Assembly: GCA_038065775.1 (NCBI GenBank)
Contig: JBBTQE010000019.1
Coordinates: 1-51,878, forward strand
Origin: JBBTQE01 sp038065775
GTDB lineage: Bacteria > Patescibacteriota > Patescibacteriia > Magasanikbacterales > GWA2-37-8
Length of the DNA stretch: 51,878 nt
Direction of reading: 5' to 3'
The position numbers and the translations under genes were made by a program. The notes below the pieces were generated by a model that saw nothing but the letters and a program-made list of their open reading frames with translations, made no database searches and had not been told where the DNA came from. Of the stretch, positions 43,142 to 51,878 are shown piece after piece. Numbering within the stretch: position 1 is the first letter of the stretch; each line of letters opens with the position of its first letter.

Positions 43142-43666
43142 TTATATTATCCCGTCCACCGTGCTTCGCAACATTTTCAGCGCTTCGGGAAACAACGGCA
43201 CTAAAATGGAAGCTAGCTTAACCAGCGGCGGAGCGAACTGCGACTCGCCCAAAGCATTCATAAAAAATGAACCGAGCGGAAATCTGGAAATAAAATACAA
43301 GGAAATTCCGACTACCAAAGCGCCTTCAAAAATACCAAAAATAAGACCGGCTATTTTATCAAGACCTCGTATAAATGGAAGCTTGGTAAAAATGCTTAAA
43401 ACTTTTTGCATAATCCAAAACACAAATCCGACAAGCCGCGCGATTATTAAAAAAACAATTACAAAAATTACTACTTTAACGTGATTTTGATTCCAACTCG
43501 TAAAATTTATAACCCAATTGGCGATCGGCTCGTAATATCTGCTTGCCAAATAAACACCAAACACCGTGCCGAGCAAAGAGCCAACTGTATGCAATAGGCC
43601 AAACCATAATCCAAATAACCCAAAGCCGCTTATGATTATAATTAAAACTATATCAAATATAGACAT
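43142..43666 (-). CDS. CvpA-family membrane protein
   Basis: 174 residues from ATG 43666 (MSIFDIVLIIIIS). Four membrane helices; GFGLFGLWFGLLHTVGSLLG and GLDKIAGLIFGIFEGALVVG fit the CvpA (colicin V production) family, which helps envelope or peptidoglycan upkeep in other bacteria. The exact task is unclear. Downstream of metG, 73 bases from its stop, with repeat R8 between. Confidence 0.82.
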   Translation of the reverse strand: MSIFDIVLIIIISGFGLFGLWFGLLHTVGSLLGTVFGVYLASRYYEPIANWVINFTSWNQNHVKVVIFVIVFLIIARLVGFVFWIMQKVLSIFTKLPFIRGLDKIAGLIFGIFEGALVVGISLYFISRFPLGSFFMNALGESQFAPPLVKLASILVPLFPEALKMLRSTVDGII

Positions 43667-43690
43667 AATAAAATTATTTAAATACAACTA

Positions 43691-43739
43691 GATTGCTTCG
43701 CGGAATTTATCCCGCGCAGAGGCGGGGCTCGCAATGACA
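43691..43739. repeat. Partial palindromic repeat R8, between metG and cvpA
   Basis: 49 bases, GATTGCTTCGCGGAATTT to GGCTCGCAATGACA, with inner CCCGC/GCGGG. Read on the minus strand it starts TGTCATTGCGAG; a separate repeat family sharing the TGTCAT end. Confidence 0.65.
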
Positions 43740-45258
<1,519 letters not shown>

Positions 45259-45269
<11 letters not shown>

Positions 45270-45471
45270 AACTTTGATAATTAACCGTCTGTTTTTTTTC
45301 AAACCAACCCAGGATGATGCTACCAATTAATAATGCGAAAATAAAAAATATAATATTAACGACAAAAGACGGCTTAATTCCAAAAATTTTCTCATACCCT
45401 AAATAAAACCCGGCATAAAATAAACCGCAGACAATCTCATACTTGAGCCAGTCGATAATATCCAGTATCAT
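45259..45471 (-). CDS. Small membrane protein of unknown function
   Basis: 70 residues, with one amphipathic start and two hydrophobic stretches (about 13-28 and 36-60). No family recognised. It starts 4 bases within the rsmI stop region and overlaps the metG start by 11 bases; the tight packing suggests a real translated gene. No motif gives a function. Confidence 0.6.
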
Positions 45472-46139
45472 AAACCATTGATCACAATTACAAACTCCCC
45501 TCTTTCTTCTTTCATTTGTTCAATAATCTTATCAATGCATCCCCTGTAAATGGTTTCAAATTTTTTTGTGAGCTCTCGACAGACCATGAGTTGCTTGTCC
45601 GGGCTTAAAACTTCTTTCAATTCTTGCAGACATTTATTTATTCTATGGCCGGATTCATAAAACACAACTGTGTATTCCGCGCCGGCAACTTCTTTAAAAT
45701 ATTTTTGGCGCTTATTTTTATGCGGAGGGAAGCCCATGAACACAAACTTGTCTGTGGGAAATCCGGAAATTGATAGAGCGGAAATCGCGGCCGAAGGACC
45801 TGGAATCGGAACAACCTGCGCTTCGGGTAAACTTTTATAAATTTGATTAATCAGCACTCCTCCCGGGTCACTTATTCCCGGTGTCCCCGCATCAGTGACT
45901 AGTGCTAAATTTTTGCCTTCTTCCAACATCGCAATAATTTCTTTAATTTTTTTCATTTCAGAGTGCTGGTGGTAGCTCATGAGCGGTTTGCTAATCTGAT
46001 AATGATCCAACAAATTTTTCGTTACTCGCGTGTCCTCGCATAAAATAAAATCAACATTTTTCAATGTTTCCAGCGCGCGCAAAGTGATGTCGCTTAAATT
46101 CCCGATGGGCGTGGCAACAACAAATAATTGTCCAATCAT
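45468..46139 (-). CDS. rsmI: 16S rRNA (cytidine-1402-2'-O)-methyltransferase RsmI
   Basis: 223 residues; shorter than E. coli RsmI (286), lacking the C-terminal extension. Tetrapyrrole-methylase-like SAM fold: VVATPIGNLSDITLRALE near 7, CEDTRVTKNLL near 34, LVTDAGTPGISDPGG near 79 and VPIPGPSAAISALSISGFP near 110, then EYTVVFYESGHRI. Modifies C1402 in the ribosome decoding site. Own promoter right before it. Confidence 0.95.
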   Translation of the reverse strand: MIGQLFVVATPIGNLSDITLRALETLKNVDFILCEDTRVTKNLLDHYQISKPLMSYHQHSEMKKIKEIIAMLEEGKNLALVTDAGTPGISDPGGVLINQIYKSLPEAQVVPIPGPSAAISALSISGFPTDKFVFMGFPPHKNKRQKYFKEVAGAEYTVVFYESGHRINKCLQELKEVLSPDKQLMVCRELTKKFETIYRGCIDKIIEQMKEERGEFVIVINGL

Positions 46140-46148
46140 AACCCATCT

Positions 46149-46177
46149 ATATTATCAAAATATTCCAAGAAAAGCAA
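46149..46177 (-). promoter_or_regulatory. Promoter of rsmI, near-leaderless
   Basis: TTGCTT (46172-46177), 17 bases, TAATAT (46149-46154). The predicted start of transcription falls 2-4 bases before the rsmI ATG (46139). Confidence 0.65.
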
Positions 46178-46648
46178 TTATTTGACAGCTGTTTTAATTT
46201 TGATTTTTTCAGCTTGAATTTGAACGCTTGGGCGTCGGATTAGGCTGATCTTAGAGACCAACAAACCGATCGCGAAAAACACTGCGCCAAGCATTCCCAT
46301 AAACTGATCCTTGATAACATCTGCGACATTCGGCTGAGAATGGGTAAAAAGATACACATCAGACAAATATTCGTAAAATTCCCAAACAACGGCGGCAGTC
46401 ATCACAAAAAAAACAATGAGCGCGGCGTCAATGAGAATGCGATTAATTTTCAAATAACCAGCTCTTTTTGCCAAATTCAAAATATAATAACCGCTTATTG
46501 CCATGCCCAATCCTCCTAAAAAATGAGCAAACCGATTCAGCCACAAATAAAAATCGTACACATTGAAAATGGCTAAAGTATAGCTAAATATAAATACAAT
46601 GAATGGGAAAATAACTATTTTAATCAAATCTTCAATTTCAAATTTCAT
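46178..46648 (-). CDS. Integral membrane protein resembling DUF2238/YjdF
   Basis: 156 residues from ATG 46648, set by AGAGGAG 7-13 bases upstream; an earlier start would overlap the ferredoxin. About four membrane helices; FAHFLGGLGMAISGYYIL and VVWEFYEYLSDVYL followed by DVIKDQFMGMLGAVFFA resemble the DUF2238 (YjdF) pattern of conserved His, Glu and Asp in the membrane. Function unknown. Two bases after the ferredoxin gene. Confidence 0.6.
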   Translation of the reverse strand: MKFEIEDLIKIVIFPFIVFIFSYTLAIFNVYDFYLWLNRFAHFLGGLGMAISGYYILNLAKRAGYLKINRILIDAALIVFFVMTAAVVWEFYEYLSDVYLFTHSQPNVADVIKDQFMGMLGAVFFAIGLLVSKISLIRRPSVQIQAEKIKIKTAVK

Positions 46649-46650
46649 AA

Positions 46651-46836
46651 TTACTCCTCTACAATTATGGCCTGCGTTGGGCAAGCATCGGCCGCCATTT
46701 TAATATTTTCAATAGTATCGCCGGCCAAATCAATTATCACGGCTTTATTTCCCTCGTTCATTTTAAAAACATTTGGACACAATGCGGGGCAAGTGCCGCA
46801 ACCAATGCATTTCTCCGCATCTACTGTTATTTTCAT
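46651..46836 (-). CDS. Single-cluster 4Fe-4S ferredoxin
   Basis: 61 residues. CIGCGTCPALCP near residue 10 and a second Cys in ADACPTQAI near 52 give four ligands for one 4Fe-4S cluster (the CxxCxxC...CP type). A small electron carrier, probably serving Fe-S assembly or a redox enzyme. It follows the NifU-type scaffold by 11 bases in the isc-like operon. Confidence 0.92.
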   Translation of the reverse strand: MKITVDAEKCIGCGTCPALCPNVFKMNEGNKAVIIDLAGDTIENIKMAADACPTQAIIVEE

Positions 46837-46847
46837 AACCCACTTGA

Positions 46848-47543
46848 TTAATTTAGCGCGCCATAATATTTTTCCGTGTAAAAACGAAGTAAATCCTCCG
46901 CGGCAGGCAATGCTTCTTTGTTAAAAACCGCCACTTTTAATTTTTTTTGTAAATCCTCAATTGTCCGCGCCCCTTCCAAAACCGCCTCTTCAATATCGTG
47001 ATCGGTAATATTAAAATCCGGATCAATAATCTTGGCGCCGGCGACAATTATTCTACCATGTTGGTCCGTATTGCGAAAGTAATCGTTTATCGCGGCTTGA
47101 AGCGCCTTATCTCCCAACACGGAACAATGAATTTTTCTATCCGGAAGCCCACCAAGGCGAACTAAAATATCTTGAGGTTTGATTTTAATCGCATCCTCAA
47201 TTTTCATGCCGCCGTTTTCGGTTATCATCTCGCTTAAAACCGAAGTGGAAGAAATCGCGCTGCCGCAGCCGAATGTTCTCCATCTGCACTCTTCAATCTT
47301 TTCAGTCTCTAAATCAATATTAAGCCACAAAACCATTTCGTCGCCGCATGCGGGCGAACCAACTCTACCCATGCCGTTGAATTTGAATTTTTCCTCCTCT
47401 CCATACTGCATAAAATTCCGGGGATTAAAAAAATGATCCTTCACTATATCGGAATACAGCCATCCCCCGCCGTCTCCTGAACGTATATCAACTGACTCGG
47501 AAAGGTCGTCTTTTTTTTGAGATTCATCTGGCATAATTATCAT
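46848..47543 (-). CDS. NifU-type Fe-S scaffold with degenerate Bfd-like domain
   Basis: 231 residues. Residues about 28-155 are an IscU/NifU-N scaffold with its three cysteines in GSPACGDEM, TFGCGSAISS and KIHCSVLG. Residues about 165-225 (PDFNITDHDIEEAVLEG, then FYTEKYYGAL) follow the Bfd-like helical domain of NifU, but the CxC and CxxC cysteines that hold its 2Fe-2S cluster are absent; the first pair reads D-P-D. So one scaffold site works and the second cannot bind iron. It overlaps the iscS stop as ATGA. Takes sulfur from IscS. Confidence 0.9.
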   Translation of the reverse strand: MIIMPDESQKKDDLSESVDIRSGDGGGWLYSDIVKDHFFNPRNFMQYGEEEKFKFNGMGRVGSPACGDEMVLWLNIDLETEKIEECRWRTFGCGSAISSTSVLSEMITENGGMKIEDAIKIKPQDILVRLGGLPDRKIHCSVLGDKALQAAINDYFRNTDQHGRIIVAGAKIIDPDFNITDHDIEEAVLEGARTIEDLQKKLKVAVFNKEALPAAEDLLRFYTEKYYGALN

Positions 47544-48772
47544 TTGTATCGCGCGTGAATTCGCGCCGATAAATTAACTGGTGAAATTTCACGCAAAGTT
47601 TTAATTATTCCCGGCAAATACTCCATAATATAATCAACGTCATTTTTTGAATTGCAACGACCAAAACTGAACCTCAAACTCCCGTGAGCATACTCGTAAG
47701 GCAACCCCATGGCTCTTAAAACATGCGACGGCTCCAAAGATTCCGATGTGCAAGCCGAACCCGTGGAACACATTATGCCATACTCATCCAAATATAAAAG
47801 CATCGCCTCGCCTTCAATATCCATAATTGTAATGTTTAGATTATTTGCGAGCCTGCCATCTCCAATTTCAGGTCCGTTTAACTTTACTTTTGGAATTTCT
47901 TTTTGAATCAACTCCCAAAAATATTTTGCCAATCCTCTGATTCTCTCTGATTCTTTTTGTCTATTTTGCTGAACGAGTTCAAAGGCTTTGGCCAATCCAA
48001 CAATACCTGCGACATTTTCAGTTCCAGACCTCATCTTTCGCTCCTGTCCGCCGCCAAAAATAATCGGTTTAAGCGCGACCGCCCTTCTTACATAAAGCAT
48101 GCCGATTCCTTTTGGGCCATAAATTTTCCCCGCGTTTATCGTCATCAAATCAACATGAAGTTTTTCAACATCCAAATCAAGATACCCCGCGGCCTGACAA
48201 GCGTCAGTATGAAAAAATGGATAAGGCTTGCTCGTTTCTTTTCTCAATTGAAGCAATTTACGACCGATTTCTGCGACTGGCTGAATTGAACCAACTTCAT
48301 TATTCGCGTACATTATAGTAATCAAAACAGTATCCGGCCGAACTGCCCTGATAACATCTTCCGCCTTCACAACTCCTTGTTTGTTTGTTGAAATATATGT
48401 AATTTCCCAGCCTTGTTTTCGCAATTCCTCCAGAGGATGCAGAACGGCGTGATGCTCAATCGACGTTGAAATTATATGCTTACCATGCTTCTCGTTGACG
48501 CGCGCGATGCCGAACACAGCCATATTGTCGGATTCAGTGCCGCTTCCCGTGAATATTATATTTTCCGGCAAAGCATGAATCAATCCCGCAATTTTTCGCC
48601 TGCTGTCATTAAGCACGCCATTCGCTATTCGCCCTATTCCATAAAGCGAAGATGGGTTGCCAAAATGTTCTGTAAGATACGGCTTCATCGCCAAAAAAAC
48701 GCGTGAATCAATATAAGTGGTAGCCGCGTGGTCTGCGTAGACTTCTCTAATTTTTTTCGGTTTTTTAAGCAT
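47540..48772 (-). CDS. iscS: Cysteine desulfurase (IscS/NifS)
   Basis: 410 residues. A PLP enzyme that removes sulfur from cysteine as a persulfide. YADHAATTYID at the start, IEHHAVLHPLEEL (His stacking on PLP), FHTDACQAAGY near 193, the PLP Lys in NAGKIYGPKGIG near 215 (usually preceded by His, here by Gly), and the active-site loop Cys in CSTGSACTSESLEPSHVL near 333. It feeds the NifU scaffold and, by known biology, ThiI upstream in the same cluster. Confidence 0.96.
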   Translation of the reverse strand: MLKKPKKIREVYADHAATTYIDSRVFLAMKPYLTEHFGNPSSLYGIGRIANGVLNDSRRKIAGLIHALPENIIFTGSGTESDNMAVFGIARVNEKHGKHIISTSIEHHAVLHPLEELRKQGWEITYISTNKQGVVKAEDVIRAVRPDTVLITIMYANNEVGSIQPVAEIGRKLLQLRKETSKPYPFFHTDACQAAGYLDLDVEKLHVDLMTINAGKIYGPKGIGMLYVRRAVALKPIIFGGGQERKMRSGTENVAGIVGLAKAFELVQQNRQKESERIRGLAKYFWELIQKEIPKVKLNGPEIGDGRLANNLNITIMDIEGEAMLLYLDEYGIMCSTGSACTSESLEPSHVLRAMGLPYEYAHGSLRFSFGRCNSKNDVDYIMEYLPGIIKTLREISPVNLSARIHARYK

Positions 48773-48775
48773 GTT

Positions 48776-49168
48776 TTATATGGCAACCTTGACCTTTTGC
48801 AACATTTTTATTATCTGTTTATTTAATTTAACGGCAGATGATTTAAAAGCGCAACTTTTGCCGTCAAAACAAGATTTATTCAAATCACAGGCGCATGATG
48901 TCAGCGCCGGCGCTCCTTCCATTGCTTCTACAATTTTATAAAGATTAAGTTTGAAGATAGGCGCGGTAATTTTATACCCGCCATTCACTCCTTGTTCAGC
49001 TTTTATGATTCCAGCCGAATTTAATTTTCTCGCTATTTTTTGCAAAAACCAAAAAGAAATCCCTGACACATTTGAAAATTCTCGAAGGCTGATGCGCCGA
49101 TCTTTGTTCCTTATCAAGTATTGGACCAGAACCACCGCATAATCAGTTTCCTTTTTTAATTTAATCAT
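48776..49168 (-). CDS. iscR: Rrf2-family regulator, IscR-like
   Basis: 130 residues. Winged helix (KKETDYAVVLVQYLIRN, ISFWFLQKIARKLNSAGI, GVNGGY) followed by a cluster-binding loop with Cys at about 92, 94, 101 and 107 (SCACDLNKSCFDGKSCAFKS). Rrf2/IscR proteins sense Fe-S supply and repress the isc genes. Position directly in front of iscS (3 bases) makes self-control of the operon likely, though no operator is visible because the gene has only 12 bases of upstream spacer. Confidence 0.9.
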   Translation of the reverse strand: MIKLKKETDYAVVLVQYLIRNKDRRISLREFSNVSGISFWFLQKIARKLNSAGIIKAEQGVNGGYKITAPIFKLNLYKIVEAMEGAPALTSCACDLNKSCFDGKSCAFKSSAVKLNKQIIKMLQKVKVAI

Positions 49169-49180
49169 AAATATTGATGA

Positions 49181-49771
49181 TTAAAAAGGCAGAGTTAAAT
49201 TAAGATTCGCGGTCGCGGAATTAGTTCTCGCGATTGGCGCGTCAAAATTAACGGCAAAAGGCAATGTTTCGCCGGTTAAAGATTTGTAAAAAAGCTGTTT
49301 ATTATTTTTCCCAAACTCATATAATTCTTTAGTGACTTTCACATCCTGCTCGCAATATTTTTTTATTTCTCCAATCTTGCCTTCTTTCCACCAACGAATC
49401 GCCTGCAAACCGTCGGCGCTTTTTGTGATGTTATCAAGCGTGGCTTCCGCGACATCGCTTAATTTTAATCTTACGCCCACATTTTCTTTTATAATTTTCA
49501 TTAAATCAAGATGGCTGATCCGCGATAAATCACCCGGGTAGTAGTTGTTTAATATTGGCAAATCAAAATGCTCGCTGTTATAGCCGATTATTCTATCGGC
49601 TTTTTCAAATATGACCCAAAGCTTTGGCAGCTCATTTTCCACAAAACTCTGATAGGAATCTGTCGCATACGAATAGATTGAAACAACCGAAATTTTAAAT
49701 TTTTTAAAATCATTCCCAACTTCGGCAAATGTGTTTTGTGTTTCAATATCAAAAACAATTTCGTTTGACAT
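49181..49771 (-). CDS. DEDD-type 3'-5' exonuclease (RNase H-like)
   Basis: 196 residues. Exo I FDIETQ at residue 7, Exo II GYNSEHFDLPIL near 63, Exo III-like YCEQDVKVTKELY near 139 (Tyr...Asp). Fits the YprB-like RNase H-fold exonucleases seen in many bacteria. Acts on DNA or RNA 3' ends; the substrate is unknown. It lies between thiI and iscR with only 1-12 base gaps. Confidence 0.82.
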   Translation of the reverse strand: MSNEIVFDIETQNTFAEVGNDFKKFKISVVSIYSYATDSYQSFVENELPKLWVIFEKADRIIGYNSEHFDLPILNNYYPGDLSRISHLDLMKIIKENVGVRLKLSDVAEATLDNITKSADGLQAIRWWKEGKIGEIKKYCEQDVKVTKELYEFGKNNKQLFYKSLTGETLPFAVNFDAPIARTNSATANLNLTLPF

Positions 49772-49772
49772 A

Positions 49773-50900
49773 TTAAACTATACTAATAGAGTATGATATC
49801 TTCTCAACTTTGTCAAGTTCGGCGAGATCAATATTATTTTCCAGACGCAGAACATCATTTAACTTTGCGTTCGTTACGGGATGTTTTGCCACAAATAGGC
49901 TGCAGCAATCCTCGTATGGACGGCTTGAAATTTCCATAGTGTTTATTTTTTTTGACAAAGACATTATATCTCTTTTGTTCGCCCCAATCAATGGCGCCAG
50001 CTTCAACATCTTACTTGCGCTGTAAACAACATTCAGATTTTCCAATGTTTGCGATGCCACCTGACCGAGCGAATCGCCTGTTGCCAAAGCAAGATATTGA
50101 TCATCTGCCGCCACCAGTTCGGCAATCCTAAAAAATAACCTGCGGGTGATTATCATTCTGTACTGCGAAGGAATTTTCATTATTATCTGTTTTTGCAATT
50201 CGGCAAAAGGCACAATATATAATTTAATCCGCGGCTGAAATCCGGCAAGTTTTTTTGCCAAGTCAAATATTTTCTGCCCCACTTCCTCCTCTACTTTGGT
50301 CTGATTTTGAAAATGAATTAATCCAACTTCTGCGCCTCTCACCATCATTTTATAAGCCGCCACCGGACTATCAATGCCACCTGAAAGCAAACACAGCACT
50401 TTTCCGGACGATCCGGTTGGCAATCCGCCGGCTCCTTCAATTTTATTGACAAAAACATAGACGCACTTTTTTGACACTGAAATATGTATTGTTAAATTTG
50501 GATTTTTTAAATTTACTTTCCAACCGGTTTTTTTTTGCACATACGCGCCAATCTGATGTTCAATTTCCATGGATGAAAATTCAAATTTTTTATATGAACG
50601 CTCGGCCGATATTCGAAAACTGCCCGCGTTGGCATTATTAATCAAGCAATCAACTGCCATTTTAATTTTCCGCAGATCATGTTCGCATTTTAAAACCTCG
50701 GCAAAATTGGCAATGCCTGGCACAAACGACAATCTGCCAGTCTCTTCCTTATTAAAATCTTCAATCAAAATACCCCCCTCAACCCTGCTCGCTTTAATAT
50801 TGGTAAAAAGTTGTGAAAGATTATTTTTTAAACACCGATAAAAAAATGGCTGATTAGCGCCTTTTAAAAAAATCTCATCAATATGCAGCAGTAAATCCAT
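49773..50900 (-). CDS. thiI: tRNA 4-thiouridine synthetase ThiI (no rhodanese domain)
   Basis: 375 residues. Ferredoxin-like and THUMP domains (about 1-155), then a PP-loop ATPase with CLLSGGIDSPVAAYKM near 168 and the TGDSLGQVASQTLENL motif near 270. The C-terminal rhodanese domain of E. coli ThiI is absent, as in Bacillus, so sulfur should come directly from a desulfurase; iscS lies two genes on in the same run. Makes s4U8 in tRNA (and may feed thiazole). Confidence 0.94.
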   Translation of the reverse strand: MDLLLHIDEIFLKGANQPFFYRCLKNNLSQLFTNIKASRVEGGILIEDFNKEETGRLSFVPGIANFAEVLKCEHDLRKIKMAVDCLINNANAGSFRISAERSYKKFEFSSMEIEHQIGAYVQKKTGWKVNLKNPNLTIHISVSKKCVYVFVNKIEGAGGLPTGSSGKVLCLLSGGIDSPVAAYKMMVRGAEVGLIHFQNQTKVEEEVGQKIFDLAKKLAGFQPRIKLYIVPFAELQKQIIMKIPSQYRMIITRRLFFRIAELVAADDQYLALATGDSLGQVASQTLENLNVVYSASKMLKLAPLIGANKRDIMSLSKKINTMEISSRPYEDCCSLFVAKHPVTNAKLNDVLRLENNIDLAELDKVEKISYSISIV

Positions 50901-50915
50901 AGTTTGGTTTAAGAA

Positions 50916-50945
50916 TTGACAATCCGACTTTATGGTGATTAACTA
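50916..50945 (+). promoter_or_regulatory. Possible promoter for the small alpha-CTD-like gene
   Basis: TTGACA (50916-50921) with a weak TAACTA/TTAACT -10 17-18 bases on. The ribosome site GAGGAGGG (50952-50959) precedes the ATG at 50964 by 4 bases. Confidence 0.45.
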
Positions 50946-50963
50946 TAGGCCGAGGAGGGATTC

Positions 50964-51179
50964 ATGGAAAATGTGGCAGCTGCGGCACTGGCCGCGATTG
51001 CAGACTCGTTGATGCGCAAGAACCGCAATTCCAGGTGTGGCGGCGCATTATGGCGCTTCGCCAATGCTGTCGATGTGACAGCGGGGAAGCTCAAAGGGCT
51101 CCCAGCCCTCGGAAGAAGGGCGCTGGCGGAGCTCAAATACATCCTGTTCGAGACCGCGCGTCCGGATAAGCGCGGCTAG
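50964..51179 (+). CDS. Small alpha-CTD-like (helix-hairpin-helix) protein, GC-rich
   Basis: 71 residues, basic. The second half (VDVTAGKLKGLPALGRRALAEL, quoted core LKGLPALGRRALAELKYIL) resembles the RNA polymerase alpha C-terminal domain, whose LGKKSLTEIK helix-hairpin-helix binds DNA; here it stands alone. The base composition is clearly richer in G and C than the neighbours, codons are unlike theirs (CTC, GCG, CGC), it has the strongest Shine-Dalgarno in the window, and it is the only plus-strand gene right of 15.7 kb. These signs suggest recent transfer. Possible role: DNA-binding or transcription modulator. Similarity was judged by eye. Confidence 0.6.
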   Translation: MENVAAAALAAIADSLMRKNRNSRCGGALWRFANAVDVTAGKLKGLPALGRRALAELKYILFETARPDKRG

Positions 51180-51199
51180 AACCGCATACTCCTTCTAGC

Positions 51200-51263
51200 C
51201 TCTCTTGGCTTGCTTCTTTCAGCCAAGTTAACTTGATTAACTTAGCCGAAAGAGCCAAGAGAG
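51200..51263. repeat. Long imperfect hairpin after the small GC-rich gene
   Basis: CTCTCTTGGCT (51200-51210) pairs with AGCCAAGAGAG (51253-51263); after a 5-base bulge (TGCTT) the inner arms CTTTCAGCC and AAGTTAA pair with TTAACTT and GCCGAAAG across a CTTGA loop. About 27 pairs. May be a structured RNA end or the end of a mobile piece. Confidence 0.6.
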
Positions 51264-51268
51264 AGAAT

Positions 51269-51297
51269 ATTCAACCCCTCTAAATGAGGGGTTGAAT
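51269..51297. terminator. Bidirectional terminator between the small gene and the P-ATPase gene
   Basis: A perfect 12-base stem (ATTCAACCCCTC / GAGGGGTTGAAT) with a TAAAT loop. T-rich on the plus-strand side (TATTTT); also just past the P-ATPase stop on the minus strand. Confidence 0.8.
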
Positions 51298-51301
51298 TAT
51301 T

Positions 51302-51878
51302 TTACTTCATTCCACCGCTCCACTTGGCAAATTGCAGAAATAAGAAGATAAATAACGCTCCCATTATTACCGGGGCAAGCATAGATAAAACATTCGCGCG
51401 ACCCGGCCTAAACCGTTTAAGCAATAAAGAATTGCTTACTACGGAAATCGAACTCATGGCCATTGCCAGTCCGGCCAATTCCGGTTTTAAAACCAAACCA
51501 AACGCCGCAAACACGCGCGCCGCGATTGGTATTCCGGCCACATTGTAAAACAAGGCAAAAAACATATTTTGTCTTATTTTTTGAACTGTCTGTTTACTCA
51601 AACTTATCGCCGTTAAAACATCGCGCAGATCGTCTTTGATAATCACAATCCCGCCGGTTTCCATAGCCACATCTGTTCCGCTTCCCATCGCTATACCCAC
51701 ATCAGCCTGAGCCAGCGCTGGAGCATCGTTTATCCCATCACCGACCATAGCTACCACCTTTCCCTCTGCCTGTAGCTTCTTGACTTCTTGAGCTTTATGT
51801 TCCGGGAGCACCTCGGCGAGGGTACGGTCAATGCCCACCTCTCGGGCAATAGCCTCGGCGGTACGCTGATTGTCTCCA
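51302..51878 (-). CDS. copA: Copper-type P1B-ATPase, C-terminal part (runs off window)
   Basis: About 192 residues of the C-terminus. From the edge inward: GDNQRTAEAIAREVGI (the GDN hinge), LPEHKAQEVKKLQ, MVGDGINDAPALAQADVGIAMG (shortened here to GDGINDAPAL) of the P/N domain, then helices 7 and 8 with YNVAGIPIAA (the YN pair of copper-ATPases) and MAMSSISVVSNSLLL (Met/Ser pair). That set fits the CopA type, exporting copper (or silver). The metal-binding N-terminus is outside the window. The frame is open to the edge; an internal GTG at 51838 is not the start. It ends at a terminator. Confidence 0.9.
   Translation of the reverse strand, partial: GDNQRTAEAIAREVGIDRTLAEVLPEHKAQEVKKLQAEGKVVAMVGDGINDAPALAQADVGIAMGSGTDVAMETGGIVIIKDDLRDVLTAISLSKQTVQKIRQNMFFALFYNVAGIPIAARVFAAFGLVLKPELAGLAMAMSSISVVSNSLLLKRFRPGRANVLSMLAPVIMGALFIFLFLQFAKWSGGMK

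Noticed and set aside
51200..51263. Integron attC site
   Set aside because: The bulged hairpin recalls attC, but the GTTRRRY/RYYYAAC core boxes do not fit and no integrase or cassette row is present.

Overview
The window reads as a slice of a small, AT-rich bacterial chromosome, most likely from the Candidate Phyla Radiation (Patescibacteria, perhaps a parcubacterial lineage). That assignment is an inference. It rests on the very compact layout, with ATGA overlaps and spacers of a few bases, on the divergent PriA, on the DUF721, CvpA and small membrane proteins typical of that group, and on stop codon use that fits the standard bacterial code (TGA is a normal stop). No gene-free stretch exceeds 300 bases. 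I found no tRNA, rRNA, CRISPR array, insertion sequence or riboswitch.

Layout. Positions 1-7.75 kb (minus strand) hold clpB, a fused D,D-carboxypeptidase, a MEMO/LigB-like protein, a PriA-like protein and the start of def. clpB carries a perfect CIRCE operator and faces a plus-strand block (7.86-15.69 kb): uppS, a WecG/TagA glycosyltransferase, a broken NTF2-like gene, gltX, an M23 murein hydrolase, ddl and an ADP-forming acyl-CoA synthetase. From 15.7 to 50.9 kb everything is on the minus strand. In transcription order from the right these are thiI, a DEDD exonuclease, iscR, iscS, a NifU-type scaffold, ferredoxin, a membrane protein, rsmI, a small membrane protein, metG, cvpA and tatD; then the complete F-type ATP synthase operon; then a Nudix hydrolase, an LRR lipoprotein, a PH-domain fragment, a 43-residue Cys-rich protein and an ABC exporter; then a UvrD-type helicase-nuclease with a DUF721 (DciA-like) gene; then the mreBCD-pbp2 shape operon; then greA, lysS, a nucleotidyltransferase, an RdgB-Nudix fusion, serS, alr and ftsQ; and last a Xer recombinase. 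The right edge has a GC-rich plus-strand gene for a small alpha-CTD-like protein and the 3' end of a copper-type P-ATPase.

How the genes work together. Cell-wall and shape functions dominate: lipid carrier (uppS), D-Ala supply (alr, ddl), elongasome (mreBCD, PBP2), divisome (ftsQ), and remodelling (M23, S11 carboxypeptidase). A second theme is iron-sulfur and sulfur supply: IscR, IscS, NifU and ferredoxin beside ThiI, which takes sulfur from IscS for tRNA. A third is energy: the ATP synthase operon, plus ADP-forming acyl-CoA synthetase for substrate-level ATP.

The most striking signal is a family of palindromic repeats with ends TGTCAT...ATGACA. They sit between genes (five in or beside the ATP synthase operon) and also lie in frame inside three protein genes (the TagA-like glycosyltransferase, the helicase-nuclease and TatD), adding about 28-37 residues each. 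This behaviour recalls the Rickettsia palindromic elements. Other points of note are a PriA that has lost its ATPase motifs, a NifU whose Bfd-like domain has lost all its cysteines, an RdgB-Nudix fusion and the tiny Cys-rich protein.
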